NCBI RefSeq assembly: GCF_028453695.1
Contig: NC_135781.1
Location: 33,331,483-33,395,482, forward strand
Origin: Augochlora pura
Lineage: Eukaryota > Arthropoda > Insecta > Hymenoptera > Halictidae
Length of the DNA: 64,000 nucleotides
Reading direction: 5' to 3'
Made by a program: the position numbers and the translations under genes
Notes under the pieces: generated by a model
What the model was told of the DNA's origin: nothing
What the model saw: the letters and a program-made list of their open reading frames with translations, nothing else
Database searches by the model: none
Shown here: positions 35,578-46,812 of the stretch, piece after piece
How positions within the stretch are numbered: position 1 is the first letter of the stretch
How the letters are laid out: each line of letters begins with the position of its first letter

Positions 35578-35634
35578 CAGATTACGTTCCAAATCCTCGC
35601 AACCGACACGTGATATTATAGGGCAAGGGGTTAA
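35578..35634. mobile_element. Adjoining fragment with second-type TTAA end
   Basis: The segment ends TGATATTATAGGGCAAGGGG followed by TTAA at 35631-35634. Read inward this is CCCCTTGCCCTATAATATCA, similar to the right end at 23.7 kb. It abuts the TTAA of the preceding MITE, so one TTAA element may have inserted into another. Confidence 0.4.
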
Positions 35635-36752
35635 GGTTCCCATCGCGCGGCTACTCTATCAATTTATTATCTTATCGGCGCGATCGACCGTCGAATCGCG
35701 CAAGCACGCGAGACGATAAACGCTGCTCGATTTTACAACGCGCCGCGCGTATCAATATTCGAATCGCTTCGATAAAAAGCAACAAAATCTGTGCCGCGGA
35801 ATCCGAGGCATCCCCCCCCCCCCCCCCCCGCCGTATCTCCGAGGTCGCGATGCCGTTGGTATCAGAGATTGGCTCTTCTCCTTCGTTATACAACGGCGGG
35901 AACAAGCCGTACGGTATAATAGAAGAACGCCGTAGATAACGTCGCCGTAGGAAAAACAAATGGCGGGAACGATAAGAATCGCTGCATTGTCGATCTCCCC
36001 GTTCGAATAAGCGGCGCGTTTATCCGAGTATCTCGGGGAACAGAGCAGTCGAGTGTAGTATTTTGCGATTCAATGGCGGGGTGATTGACTTGAAAATCGA
36101 AAGCTTGCCGCCGGGAGCCTTGGTTCCCCCCCCCCCCCCCCCCCCCCTCTCTCTCTCTCTCTTTCTTCCCTCTTCGGGCGCGATTAAGCTTCCCTTTCGA
36201 GAAGGTCCTCGAGACCGCGTAATCCCCCCGTACGTACACCGGCCACGTAAGCGTACGCTAAAAATGATAGTTTAATGATAGTTGGAGCGATTTGCAGAAA
36301 AAAGCTGTTTGCATTTTAAAAGGATCTTTAAAAGAGGCGCGTGGTGCGGTCTCAGGTGCACGGCTCGCCCTCCACACCGAACGGGATATCGAGTTTTGTG
36401 ATTTTAATTTAGAGGGGATTCGCGTCCGACGTACGCGATATCGACATGCACCTCTCCCCTCCCCTGCCATCTCCCCCGCGTCCCTTTCTCTCTTTTACGT
36501 CGACCGCGCGATCAGAATTTTATTACTGCCAATCGTATCCGTTTGCCGAAGCTTGTCCGATAAACGAAATCTCAGCTTTTCCTCGGCCTGCTGCTGCTGC
36601 TTCTGCTGCTGCCCCAATAATCCGACGGAGAAACCCCTTCCGCTCGAAGACGCGCCCGGGATTATCCTACGCTACGCGAACCCTTTCGCCTTCGCAACAC
36701 AGGATAACATTTACCGCGAGGCGATCAAACACATTGTTAGCTTCTCTTGATG
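35635..36752. other. Non-coding GC-rich DNA with two C-runs
   Basis: C18 at 35812-35829 and C22 at 36126-36147 followed by (CT)n. A CTG/CTT run lies near 36589-36614. Frames here (36292-36750, 36446-36853) lack domains and overlap in different phases. Confidence 0.45.
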
Positions 36753-37175
36753 TTAATACCCTTTGCACTCGAAGGCGTTTTAACTGTGAATTTGAAATCA
36801 TTTTTCTGGGTTGTAATATTTATATTCTATGCAATAAAAGTGCATTTCTATAAATAAAAAATTGATTCTTGCGGCTAGTAGCAACAATTTTAATGCTTGA
36901 CAATTTTTTAAATCGAAATTCTATTGTTATGAAAATTATTTTGGAGCCATTTTAATTGTAAATTTGAAATAATTTCTCTGGTTCGTGGCATTTCCATTCT
37001 ATTTAACAAAATACATTTTTATGCACACAAAATTTATTCTTGTGACTCTCACCAACAGCTTTACTACTTGACAATTTTTTCAATCCTAAACCTTGATGTT
37101 GCAAAAATTATTTTAGAATGAGATAGAATAATTTTACTGACGCCTTGGAGTTACCACTCGAGTGCAAAGGGTTAA
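36753..37175 (-). mobile_element. piggyBac-like MITE with internal tandem duplication
   Basis: The left boundary is TTAATA then CCCTTTGCACTCGAAGG (from 36759). The right end is ACTCGAGTGCAAAGGG with TTAA at 37172-37175. The subterminal order shows reverse orientation. At about 413 bp it is nearly twice the usual size, because an interior unit of about 172 bp (from about 36778) is repeated once more, with divergence, from about 36950. Each unit contains GAAATAAT/GAAATCAT, a CATTT...CTAT segment and TTGACAATTTTTT. No coding capacity. Confidence 0.8.
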
Positions 37176-38105
37176 AATAGCCTTCAGTGCAAATGGCTGA
37201 CAGTCGATCAGCTGTGCCGAGTCACATTTGACCTAACCTAAAAACGTCATTTAGAAAACTGGTAAAAAGCTTGATTCTAAAAAATGAGCGAACAGTTGAG
37301 CAATAAAATCAACAATAAAATGAAACAGGAAATCGTAGAACAAATATTTTGCCGGAGGAAAATAAATGACAAATTGCTTGGAAAGACAGGCGAAATCAGT
37401 TCGGAGATTCTCGGATCTGAGGATCGGCCGGCGATCCAGAAAGCGGGAGGATAAGTAGATATGGACTATCCGGCGGCGGTCACGAGCGGATTTACAGAAT
37501 ATACGGCGACAGGTGGCCAAGAGGTCGCTTCGTGATCGGACTCTGTACAACCACGGAATTTCTGTTTTCCGCGGCAACGCGATGGCGGACGGCGCCGGAA
37601 GCGACGAACATTTTTGCGCTCTCCCTCTCTCCTTCCCCCCCTCCCGTCGCCACGATTTTTCTTGTCCACAGGGAACACGGGTTCGCGGCGGAAACGCGTT
37701 CGATGCAGAGCGCGCCGGTGCGTTCCGAAGCGACAAAAGCGAAACGGCGGCGGAGGGGGGGAGTACATACGCGGAGACCAGAATTTGCCTTGGCACAATG
37801 GCCCAATCAGAACGCAAACAACGCTCGTTTCGGCCCGGCCTCCGAAATCGGTACTGTAAACTGTCGGAACATTTTGGTTTTTGCCACGTTTCGCCACCGC
37901 GCGCGCGTAACGCGATTATTAAAAATGCTCGCGTTTGTTGCGGAAGCCGCGACGCTGAACGCGATTATCGTACCTTGAGTTGTAAAAATGATAAACCAAA
38001 ATTTAGTTAAACATTTCTCAATTTTTACATTAATTCATTAACAATTAGGCGTTGTTATGAAAAGTTTCCCGTACGACGGGTGATTTTAATGGTACAGAAT
38101 AATAT
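37176..38105. other. Non-coding; GC-rich core 37.4-37.9 kb
   Basis: Several overlapping frames on both strands (37251-37817, 37466-37897, 37513-38010) are of similar length and have no domain or shared frame bias, which is what GC-rich non-coding DNA with few stops produces. Confidence 0.45.
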
Positions 38106-38309
38106 TTAACCCTTTGCACTCACACGCTAAAATAATTTTTATATTATGAAAAATTAGATTTAAAAAATTATTAAAAGTACAACTATTGTCGTATGATTTA
38201 CAAGATTCGATTTCATGAAATACATTTCGTTGTATAATATGGAAATACTGTACTTCGGAAAATTTATTGTAGAATTACAGATCGAATGGCGTCGAGTGCA
38301 AAGGGTTAA
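38106..38309 (+). mobile_element. piggyBac-like MITE, both TTAAs intact
   Basis: TTAA at 38106-38109, then CCCTTTGCACTCACACG. The right end is CGTCGAGTGCAAAGGG then TTAA at 38306-38309. The interior ATATGGAAATACTGTACTTC matches the reference copy in forward orientation. The element is 196 bp between the TTAAs. The left subterminal block (GTGACTCTGAGGCACC) is missing, so there has been an internal deletion. Confidence 0.85.
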
Positions 38310-38767
38310 TAATATAGAATTATAGATTGAAAACTCGACGTTGTTTACGACCGTGTGAAACGCGAAGGAATTCCAGAAATTTTGTTTTGTTATTATCGCT
38401 TAAAGAGTCGAAGAATGAACTTTAATTGTACGTAATTCAATTTGGTATTTTCACGAAGTTAATCAAATTACAGCGGAATCAACAAGAAATTGAATATTGC
38501 GCGCGGATGCACCCGCGCGCCTCTTTTCAAACGTATCATCCATGGGTTGAAATGAACTGGTTCATTTCGGATCAATTACGCCTACATGGGAACATACTGG
38601 GAGCAATACACTATGCATGCGTTTTATAATTTATCAAAGCGCAAACAGAATTATAGAAAACTATATATTGTGGAGGCGATGTGGAGTTTTATTATAATTT
38701 TATTCAAATATCGTACGATAATTCTTTTGGTATTAGGTTTTCTTTAAACTCTACGTTGTCATTATAG
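38310..38767. other. Non-coding, nothing recognised
   Basis: AT-rich sequence; the short frame at 38426-38629 has no domain. Confidence 0.5.
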
Positions 38768-38893
38768 ATAATATACTATACTATATAATATACTATAGAC
38801 AATATACTATACTATATAATATACTATAGACAATATACTATACTATATAATATGCTATAGACAATATACTATACTATATAATATGCTATAGAC
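38768..38893. repeat. 31-bp AT minisatellite, about 4 copies
   Basis: The unit ACAATATACTATACTATATA followed by ATATACTATAG repeats at about 38768, 38799, 38830 and 38861. Copies are nearly identical, so the array is young. Confidence 0.9.
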
Positions 38894-40505
38894 ATAATAT
38901 ACAATATACTACGTAACAATAAATTATACAAATATATTATTATTATGGCCATAAAAATTGTTTCTATCCGAAATGCTTTTATCACTCTAGATCCCTACTA
39001 ATTTTTGTTATAGAGTGGTTCGGCCATTGGTTACTTCATAGAGCACAGGTTTTATTGCTCTCGCTTCTCACGGCAGGTGCTAACGCGAGCTTAGCGAATG
39101 CCGATGTCGTCGTTCCCGCGAAGGATTCGCGGGACGAATTTTAAACGGCGATGGTAGCCGCGGTCACGTCGATGATTAGCTTTCCGCCTTGAATCGGATC
39201 GGATCGCCGACATCTCCGCAGGTTAAAGAAGATTTACGGAGAACGGCAGCGCTGGCCCTCTGCTACGGCCAACGTAACTCCCCCCCACCCCACGTGACAG
39301 CTCGAGTTTTTACGGAATTGGATTGTAGCGAGATTTATGCGCGAGCTTCCTTGCCCCCGTGTCGAGCCGCGAGGATTAATTAAGGGGGCGTTAATTAAAA
39401 TTCACCCGGGAAAATGCAAATCGGTCGGCGGGCATCGATGTTGCGGCGCCTCTTGATCGGGGGCATCGATTTTATTAATTCGCCGGCATTGTTTTCCCGG
39501 CGATGGAATATTTTTTTCCAATCGGGAAACGGCACCGGGATATATTTCTATCCGCGGCTCCTCCGCCGGTCAACATTTTCTCGGCGCAAACTCCCGGCCA
39601 CTCTCCGCTCATTTCCCAGACGTTTGTTTTATGCGCCGTCGTCGTCCGGATTCCTGGTAGGCTGGCTGGCTAACTACCGGTGTCCAGGATAATCCCGCGG
39701 CGTCTAATGAAATTTTTTGAACGCCGAGGCTGCGTCGGAACATTCGTCGCGGTCAACTGCTGTGTACTTTGAAATAATCTCGACGAAGCACGTTTATTCG
39801 AAAGAATTATCGTCGTTTGACTTCCAGATCGAAATATTAAAGAACATGTGTCTGCTTGTCTTTTTTAAATCAGTGCAGGAGGCACAAGAATGGCTTTAAA
39901 ATGCCTTAAAGCGTACTAATTATAGATTCGTAAAAATTGGTATAGTCAAATTGCAGAAAAATAAATATTGTAGCTAAAAGACTTCCTTTTTAACAAAATC
40001 GGACTATCACATGGGAAACTGCACATTTTAACCCTTAAAAACTGCCGGGATAAATCACACCGTACGATCATCTTCCATAAAGTTATAATAAAATAAATAT
40101 CGTAAAATCTGTCGCAACAGATTTTTCGGAATTTTTCGAACTCTTGGAACTACATTAAATTGTAACGCCGCCGACTGATTTCAATTTAAAATTCGGAATC
40201 ATTAAATCACCGAAAAAAAAACGTTCTCTCATTGCCTCCCTTACCCGTAGAGATTGCATTTGAATGCATGAATAAATAAATAAATTATCCAGCGGATTGT
40301 TACAACCGCGGCAACAGAAGCAAATTTCGAATAACATAAATTGCGTATGAAACGCGTTTTGTGGCACCGCGGCCGAATTTAATTAATGAGAAACGCGGGT
40401 GCTTGCTCCCTGTGGAGACTGCTAATTCCCGCATGAATAATTTTTTTATCAATGAGCGTCTTTGTTGAACGAATCGAGGAGGTCATTAGTAATGTCGTAA
40501 ACTGT
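38894..40505. other. Non-coding; GC-rich 39.1-39.7 kb
   Basis: The frame 39414-39692 lies in GC-rich DNA and has no domain. TTAACCCTTAAAAACTGCCG at about 40029 looks like a solo TTAA-type end. No gene is supported. Confidence 0.4.
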
Positions 40506-40715
40506 TGGTCATTGGTGGGTTAGTATCGATCAGTGTCGGTCAGGTGTGGTCAGTCACGGTCATTTCTGGTCAGTCATGGTCATTTATGGTCAGTTATAGT
40601 TAGTGTTATAGTCAGTACTGGACAGTTGTGGTCATTTATGGTCATTTGTGGTCATTTGTGGTCAGTTATGGTCATTTGTGGTCATTTCTGGTCAGTTGTG
40701 GTCACTATTGGTCAT
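40506..40715. repeat. 10-bp minisatellite (TGGTCATTTG and variants)
   Basis: About 20 copies of a decamer GGTCAKTYDT in roughly constant phase, with variants such as GGTCAGTTGT and GGTCATTTGT. It yields the Ser/Trp/His/Leu repeat frame at 40533-40718. No coding evidence beyond the repeat. Confidence 0.85.
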
Positions 40716-41440
40716 TAATCATTAACATATAACCTGACAAACATTTACAATACTTATTTAATTCATCACAAAACGTGCATAATATTTAAAAAGTTACAAA
40801 TAATAATCCAACAGCATACTTTACTAAAATCTAACTCTTCTACCACAGTAATAAATAACCAGCCCACCTGTCGATAAAATGTTAAAATAAATAACATTCT
40901 CTCGGTTTTTCCAGCGTATCGACGAAACGAAATTAGTCGGTGCCAGCAATATACTCCAACAAAAGTTCTCTCGTTAATGAAATCTCGAAAATCCTACGAA
41001 TCGGGCCGGTTTATCCCATTATCTCGTTCCATTCGGTTTCCCAGTGTAATCGGTGAGGACCGAGTAACGGGCTTAAGACGGCGAAATTGTAATTCGCAGT
41101 GTATCGAGAGCTTCTTTATCCTTTCCTTTTTTCGTTTTTCTATTTTTCTTTTTTTTGTTAAATCTGCTCGATTCTTCGGACTACTTTAACGTAATTGCGA
41201 ACCCCCGCGAATGTCCTTAAGCGAGACAAAGGATTTCCTTCGAATCCTTTCCGCGAATAAATGTCGGCTAAATCGGCCGGCTGCGCTGCCGCCGTCGCTG
41301 CCGCCGTCGCTGCCGAAGGAGGAAAATCGCGTTTGCCAACTGTGTACACATTTACGTTTTCCCTTTTACGCGGCGACTTTAACACGGCGGTTAGACGGTT
41401 AATTCGATCGAGACCCGTCGGTCCCGTTTCATCCAATCAG
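40716..41440. other. Non-coding, nothing definite
   Basis: AT-rich to 40960, then mixed. A GCTGCCGCC-type trinucleotide run lies near 41285-41318 and gives alanine runs in frames of both strands. Confidence 0.45.
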
Positions 41441-41488
41441 CCTCCCTCTCTCTCTCTCTCTCTCGCGCTCGCTACCTCTCTCTCTCTC
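41441..41488. repeat. (CT)n microsatellite, interrupted
   Basis: Two CT arrays (41441-41464 and about 41476-41488) are separated by a short GC-rich spacer. Confidence 0.9.
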
Positions 41489-42801
41489 GCTCTGTAAATC
41501 AGTTATCGATTAAGGAGATGATGGAGGGAGGAAAAAAAACGCGGCGATGGGGCGGTTCCGAGTTATGGAATTCGCGGCGGATCGGACCGCGATGAAATTA
41601 ACGTTCCCCGCTTGTTCGGACGGGTTTTACCGGCATCCGAAAATGCCTCGACCGATGAATCGCCGAGATAGATACAGAACAAACTCCTATATTAAGTAGA
41701 TACCGGCCGCGCGGGAGAGATTCTGGATAAAACAAAACTCTCCCACCGTCGACCGTGCGCCGGCGAACCTTTCGCGCAATAAAACCCGGTGGCCGATGAA
41801 ACAGCAACTATCGGACCATGAAATAAAACAACCGGACGCGTGTATTTAATCGAACATTTTTCCGGTCTGTCCGCCAGTGTTTCGCGAATGTATGACAATT
41901 TTTTAAAATTATAATATCGCTCCCTTATCCAGTTGCAATTTAAAGAGATTTTGACAAATTTTGAAAAGAGAACTTTGGAAAAATTATGGCAGTTTTACAT
42001 TGAATATTTATGTTTGTCTAATTTTTGGTAATTTAGTTATATATTAATATATAACTAATACAGTTAATTTACGTTAAAATAATTAATAAAATTCCAAGCA
42101 ACGAATTTATACAACTTTTATTACACCAAATTTACAGAATATACTTCATACCCTAAATCCATTAGATTAATTAAATTTATTAAACTGTATAAATATCTCT
42201 TAACCAAAAGAAGAACAAACAATGAAAAGAAAGGCGCCGGCGTCAAAGGATTTTGCCGCTTCTCCGCGTTGAGAAGGGAACAGTCTCGCCGGAGAACCGG
42301 CTCGAGAAGCAAATCGTCGGCTCTCCCGGAGCTAGTCGCGTAATCATACTCGGGGAAAATCAATAGGGGCCAATTCGGGGGAGGTTCTTAAACCGTCGGG
42401 AAAACAGTTAGCGGACGATATTTCTCCGAGGGTCTCCCGATGGCCCCGACCCGGACCGAACCGGCCCGAACAGAAGACGGGGAGAAGATCTTACGGTCTC
42501 ATTGAGTCGGCCGATCCCCACCGGAGACGGGGCTAACAAAGGCTTTCCTGATTCGATTCTGGTTATTAGCGGCCGCGCGACGAGTTTGTTTAACTGGCTT
42601 TATTACGCTGTTTCACAATTACTTCTCTTATTACGACGCTTCGCCAGCGACAAATGCAGCCGGTGCTGCACCTGCGAGCTGCGAGCTCTCACCACCCCCT
42701 TGATCGATTCGACGACTGCGAACCTCTTTCATTTGCGTGAACCTTCTTCGTTCGCGTGAACGGTGAACACGGAGGAGTCTCGCTGTGTACACTGGCTTCG
42801 G
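41489..42801. other. Non-coding, GC-rich, AT-rich, GC-rich
   Basis: No exon is recognised. The AT-rich middle (41900-42220) has no repeat structure worth recording. Confidence 0.45.
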
Positions 42802-43041
42802 TTAACCCTTTGCGCTCGAATGATGACTGTAATGCACCACTGAAATTGTTATATATAGTTCCAAGATCATTTTTATACCTTCTCATCAAAGTTTATATTT
42901 AGAAACAATGATGAACAGTGAAATTATCATAAGCATAAATTTCGTCTAAAAGTGCACTTTGTTGCACAAAATACAAATACTTCAAGCCAGAGAAATTGTT
43001 CTAAATTAACAGTTAAAATTGTTTCGAGTGCAAAGGGTTGA
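42802..43041 (+). mobile_element. piggyBac-like MITE, full length
   Basis: TTAA at 42802-42805, then CCCTTTGCGCTCGAATG. The right end TTTCGAGTGCAAAGGG is followed by TTGA (one change from TTAA) at 43038-43041. The left subterminal GATGACTGTAATGCACCAC and the interior AAGTGCACTTTGTTGCACAA match the 35331 copy along its length. 232 bp, forward orientation, non-coding. Confidence 0.85.
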
Positions 43042-44162
43042 TATATGGACACTATTTAAAATGCAGTTGCTTCTACTATATTTTGCTATTGTTTCTACCG
43101 ATAAAAGAAAAATAAAAGACACTCGTTTCTCAACTAATTTTATCCGAGCCTGTAACCAAAAATTTAAACGCTCTAATGTACTAGCAAAAGTATCGCGAGG
43201 ATAGGGATCGACTCGCGGTGAACAGATTTCCCCGATACGAAAGAATTGATACGTTTAATCCGTCACGGAAGGGTTCCCCATTGTTTTAGAATTCAGTTGC
43301 AGCGCGCCGCGCTTTCCTCGCCGAACGCTTCAGCAGGAAAGTCACGTCACTTTTTAATTCGGCCCGTCATGCGTCAGCTCGTTGCGCGGCTTTCTTTTTT
43401 CCACCCTGACCCTACCTCTCCCCCCTCCCCCCTCCCTCACTTTTACTTCTTTTCTCTCGCTCACTTTTACTCTCTCTGATTCTCTCTCTCTCTCTCTCTC
43501 TCTCACTTTCACTCGCTTCGTTTCTCTCCCTCTTTCCCCCCCCCCCCTCCTCACCCTCGCGCTCCTTTTTGATTTTATTCGCTCTCGCAACATTGATTTC
43601 GCCGATTCGTGTGTATCGAAAAACGCCGGCCCCGGTATTAATGCCGCGCGGGCAATAAAGAATTTCTTTTTTTACTCTGTTTTATTTCTCTGACGGAAGC
43701 GGCCGGTGCGCCCCGTTAAATAGCTACCTGCCGGCGATCGACGATCGCGTGGGTCGGTTCGGCCGACAAATTTTCTCCCGGCCCCTCTCGCGCAAAGGGG
43801 GAGGGGGGACGAGGAGGGCGAAAAAGAGGCCAATCGTACGTGCGCGCCGCGCGAAAATAAACATTCCCGATTGATTTTATCATATCTGCCGGCCGGTCGT
43901 CGGGGATCCGCTATCGAGGCGTTCTTTCGATTCCTTTTGTAGATTGTATCGTACGCTGACCGGGCGACGACGTTCCCCGGCTTTTTACGGCCTTCGCTTT
44001 ACGACCGCAAATCCTGACGACTTTAAAATACAAGATCGCGGACGAGAAGTAATGATCTCGACGAGAGGGGGGACAGATCGGAATTCATAGGTGTCTGCAA
44101 CGTGTTCCGAAGCGAATTTAAGAGGCTAGGTGATCGATTCCGGATGAAATGATAATTCTAGT
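43042..44162. other. Non-coding; CT-rich 43.4-43.6 kb
   Basis: A CT/CCT-rich region at 43410-43565 includes (CT)n at 43481-43504 and a short C-run. The rest is GC-rich and holds no recognisable exon. Confidence 0.45.
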
Positions 44163-44458
44163 GTATTAAATTAGTTATAGTATAGTATGGTAGAGTATAG
44201 TATAGTATATTAAATTGGTATATTAAATTATAATAGGCATATTAAATTAGTATATTAAATTATAATCAGATATTAAATTAGAGTTATAGTATAGTATGGT
44301 ATAGTATGGTATAGTATGGTATAGTATGGTATGATATAGTATAGTATAGCATAGTATAGCATAGCATAGCATAGCATAGTATAGTATAGTATAGTATAGT
44401 ATAGTATAGTATAGTATAGTATAGTATAGTATAGTATAGCATAGTATAGTATAATAAG
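44163..44458. repeat. (TATAG)n pentanucleotide satellite and AT flank
   Basis: From about 44283 to 44452 the sequence is almost entirely TATAG units with TATGG and CATAG variants. The flank at 44163-44280 carries several copies of TATATTAAATTA. A reverse frame at 44284-44478 of Tyr/Thr/Ile/Leu repeats is an artefact. Confidence 0.9.
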
Positions 44459-44540
44459 TACATTAAATTAGAAAGCACTTTGCAATTTTTTGGAAACGAT
44501 GAGGTTCGAGGTATATTATCTTAAATTTTTGTTCCTCAAG

Positions 44541-44690
44541 GAACTCTTTGCACACGAAGCCACTTCAACAGCGAATCTGAAATAATTTTTCTAGCTTCTA
44601 GTATTTCCATTTTAAAACACGAAAGCATACCTATTTATTATATGATTTCATTACATATTTAACGCATCGTCCGTCAAATTAGAGTACCCG
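44541..44690 (-). mobile_element. Degenerate piggyBac-like MITE end
   Basis: CTCTTTGCACACGAAG near 44545 resembles the family terminus without a proper TTAA. Downstream, GAATCTGAAATAATTTTTCT and AGTATTTCCATTTTA match the interior of the reverse-oriented copy at 36753. The far end cannot be found. Confidence 0.45.
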
Positions 44691-45319
44691 TGATCAAACA
44701 CGCCGAAGTAAATATAGTTTGACGCCCAACGTGCTAAATTGACCCTTAAGTAGATTATGTCGTGACCCATTTCAACATATTCATTACTACTTCATGCATG
44801 TTGATCTAACTGCTTCCAGATTTAGATCAACCGCCAAGGCGAGATCGAATTTCATTTATAAATTTCGTAGACGCGTACGTCGAATATATTATTATAATTA
44901 AATATTTATTAGTAGAATGTATATTAATAGGTTAAAAGATATGTTTTCCTGTTTGCAAACTCGACCTAGAAAATATATTCTATAATTTCTGTAATTGAAA
45001 TAAAATTCCTATAAATTCGTTTGGAAAACTCGCTTTAAATAGAAGTTACAGAATATAATCATTCGCAGCAATTTTCGCAATTAAATGCAATTTATTTGCA
45101 GCGAATTTTCATTCGAATAAAATCGTATTCGGACAAATAGCCTGTTCGAATAAATTTTCCTTCGACCAGATGGCTATCCGACAACGTCGAACGAAATTTT
45201 ACTCGTTAATCCTTTATCTCCTACCACGGTGGAATAAAATTTTCCCCCGACGGCTCTGGTTTCCGACGGCGTGAAGAAGATTCGCAGTTTTCCTCGAGAA
45301 TCGAATATATATATAGATA
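44691..45319. other. Non-coding AT-rich DNA
   Basis: Nothing recognised besides AT-rich sequence. Confidence 0.5.
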
Positions 45320-45360
45320 TATATATCGCTCGAAATCGGCGAGACCTCGTGTCAGTGTGA
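45320..45360 (+). promoter_or_regulatory. Candidate core promoter: TATA box and TCAGT initiator
   Basis: A TATATAT box at 45320-45326 is followed by the arthropod initiator TCAGT at 45352-45356, placing the predicted +1 A at 45354, about 32-34 bp downstream of the TATA. The TATA lies within a longer AT run (45305-45326), which raises the chance of coincidence. The first downstream ATG (45428) opens only a 20-codon frame. A good acceptor-like tract (polypyrimidine then GTAG) ends at 45490, but no gene model follows. Confidence 0.22.
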
Positions 45361-45690
45361 TTGAAAAATTACCAGAAAGGAGAACCGTGCGGTTTCTCGG
45401 CGGAACATCGGGCACGTTCGATCAACAATGGTAATCGTCGGTTACCGGGCGAAACCCGCGCAGTCCTTTCCCCTCTCCTCCCCCCCGTAGGAGAAGCAAA
45501 TTCGCCGGAATCGAGAAAGAATCGCCCCAGATGTCAGCCTAATCGGCAACGATTTACCTTCCACGGGGAGCGAGAGCTCGCGCCCGTTGTTCGGGGTAGG
45601 TCCGGGAACCCTGTATAAATTCACCTTGTTTCCCTTCCTCCGCTGTTTTATCGTCAGGCTCCGCGAAACAATGATCGGGGCTTCGCCATT
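45361..45690. other. Possible transcribed flank, no gene model
   Basis: Moderately GC-rich. A frame without ATG stays open from 45491 to about 45694 after the acceptor-like CCCCCCCGTAG, but no domain is present. Confidence 0.25.
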
Positions 45691-45860
45691 TTAACCCTTT
45701 GCACTAGAGTGGTACTAACTTATACTCCGAGGCAACACTAAAATTATTCTATGTTTCGTTGCAAAATAATGTTTGTAAAAATAAGGCTTATCTAATCTTA
45801 GTAAAAATTAACAAGTAGTAAAACTGTTGGGAAGAGTCACAAGAATAAATTTTGGACGAA
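45691..45860 (+). mobile_element. Partial piggyBac-like MITE, left half
   Basis: TTAA at 45691-45694, then CCCTTTGCACTAGAGTGG. The sequence ACTCCGAGGCAACACTAAAA and TTTCGTTGCAAAATAATG match the left half of other forward copies. The right end is missing or lost before the next copy at 46139. Confidence 0.65.
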
Positions 45861-46138
45861 CGTAGTGGTTCTATAAAAGGATCGTATGCGTTGCTTTATA
45901 ACAAGAATAAGATTAAGCTGTTTTATAAAAAGAACAAGATTCATCTTAGTAAAACTTAACGCGACTTTAAAACGCGTGCTTTTAATTAAATTAATCCTGT
46001 TGCACATAAGAGTATTCATAATTTTAATAACTGGAAAAAAGAAGGCAAGAGAAATCTTTTTCATTGTTTTAACGTTAAATTCTTGTACTATATAATATTT
46101 ATCACATTTAAAATTCTTATCATTGACGCTGATGTAGA
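45861..46138. other. Non-coding AT-rich DNA between two MITEs
   Basis: Contains two imperfect copies of TTATAAMAAGAAYAAGATT (around 45896 and 45922) but nothing coding. Confidence 0.45.
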
Positions 46139-46348
46139 TTAACCCTTTGCACTCGAGACCATTTTAATTCATTTGTTCCAATCCACAATATTCTCATTTG
46201 ACAGAATTATCTTTGTTTAATACATATAAATCTGAAATTTGAGATTTTATTAATTATAGATAAATTAAACAATGTAGAGATTCTTCTAAAAACAGTGTAC
46301 GAATCTTCAGCGCCTCTTCGGTGTCGCCACTCGAGCACAAAGGGTTGA
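46139..46348 (-). mobile_element. piggyBac-like MITE
   Basis: TTAA at 46139-46142, then CCCTTTGCACTCGAGACC. The right end GCCACTCGAGCACAAAGGG is followed by TTGA at 46345-46348. The right subterminal GCGCCTCTTCGGTGTCGCCA corresponds to the left subterminal of the forward copies, so the orientation is reverse. 202 bp, no coding capacity. Confidence 0.75.
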
Positions 46349-46536
46349 ATCGTCGCTTGCATTCGACCGCTCGAGAATCACAGATATTCAGTCGCGGAGC
46401 GTTCTACACGACAGTGCATTGTTTGAACAACTCATTAGAAAATACAGCGTGTTTTCCTAGAAAACACCGTCACCGAGAACGAACAATATTTTCACGTTGA
46501 ACGAACCGATAACCATCGATCGATTACAACGTCTCA

Positions 46537-46812
46537 TACACTGCGCGACAAAATGATAGGACACGTGCAGAAAAAATATGATTTTTATCTAATTCCAATG
46601 TTATATTTAATTCCAATAATGCGTACACATTCCTTTTTTTTGCTAGAACCGCTAACATTCTTCTAGGCAGTGATTTATATAATTATATAAATATAAATAT
46701 TATTTATATAATTTTTTCAAATAATTGCTACATGCAAAACCTTTCTATAGATTATTGGTTTTGAGAAACACGAAAAATTCTGAGGTGTCCTATTATTTCA
46801 TCTCGCAGTGTA
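46537..46812. mobile_element. Tc1/mariner-type MITE with TA target duplication
   Basis: TA at 46537-46538 and 46811-46812 flank a 272-bp element. The left end CACTGCGCGACAAAATGATA and the right end, read on the other strand, CACTGCGAGATGAAATAATA continue with GGACAC in both and agree at most of the first 28 positions. The interior is AT-rich and non-coding. TA duplication and terminal repeats of this size are typical of the Tc1/mariner superfamily. Confidence 0.8.

Noticed and set aside
37251..37817. 188-codon reverse ORF
   Set aside because: Several overlapping frames of similar length exist on both strands in this GC-rich stretch, and none has a domain or splice support.
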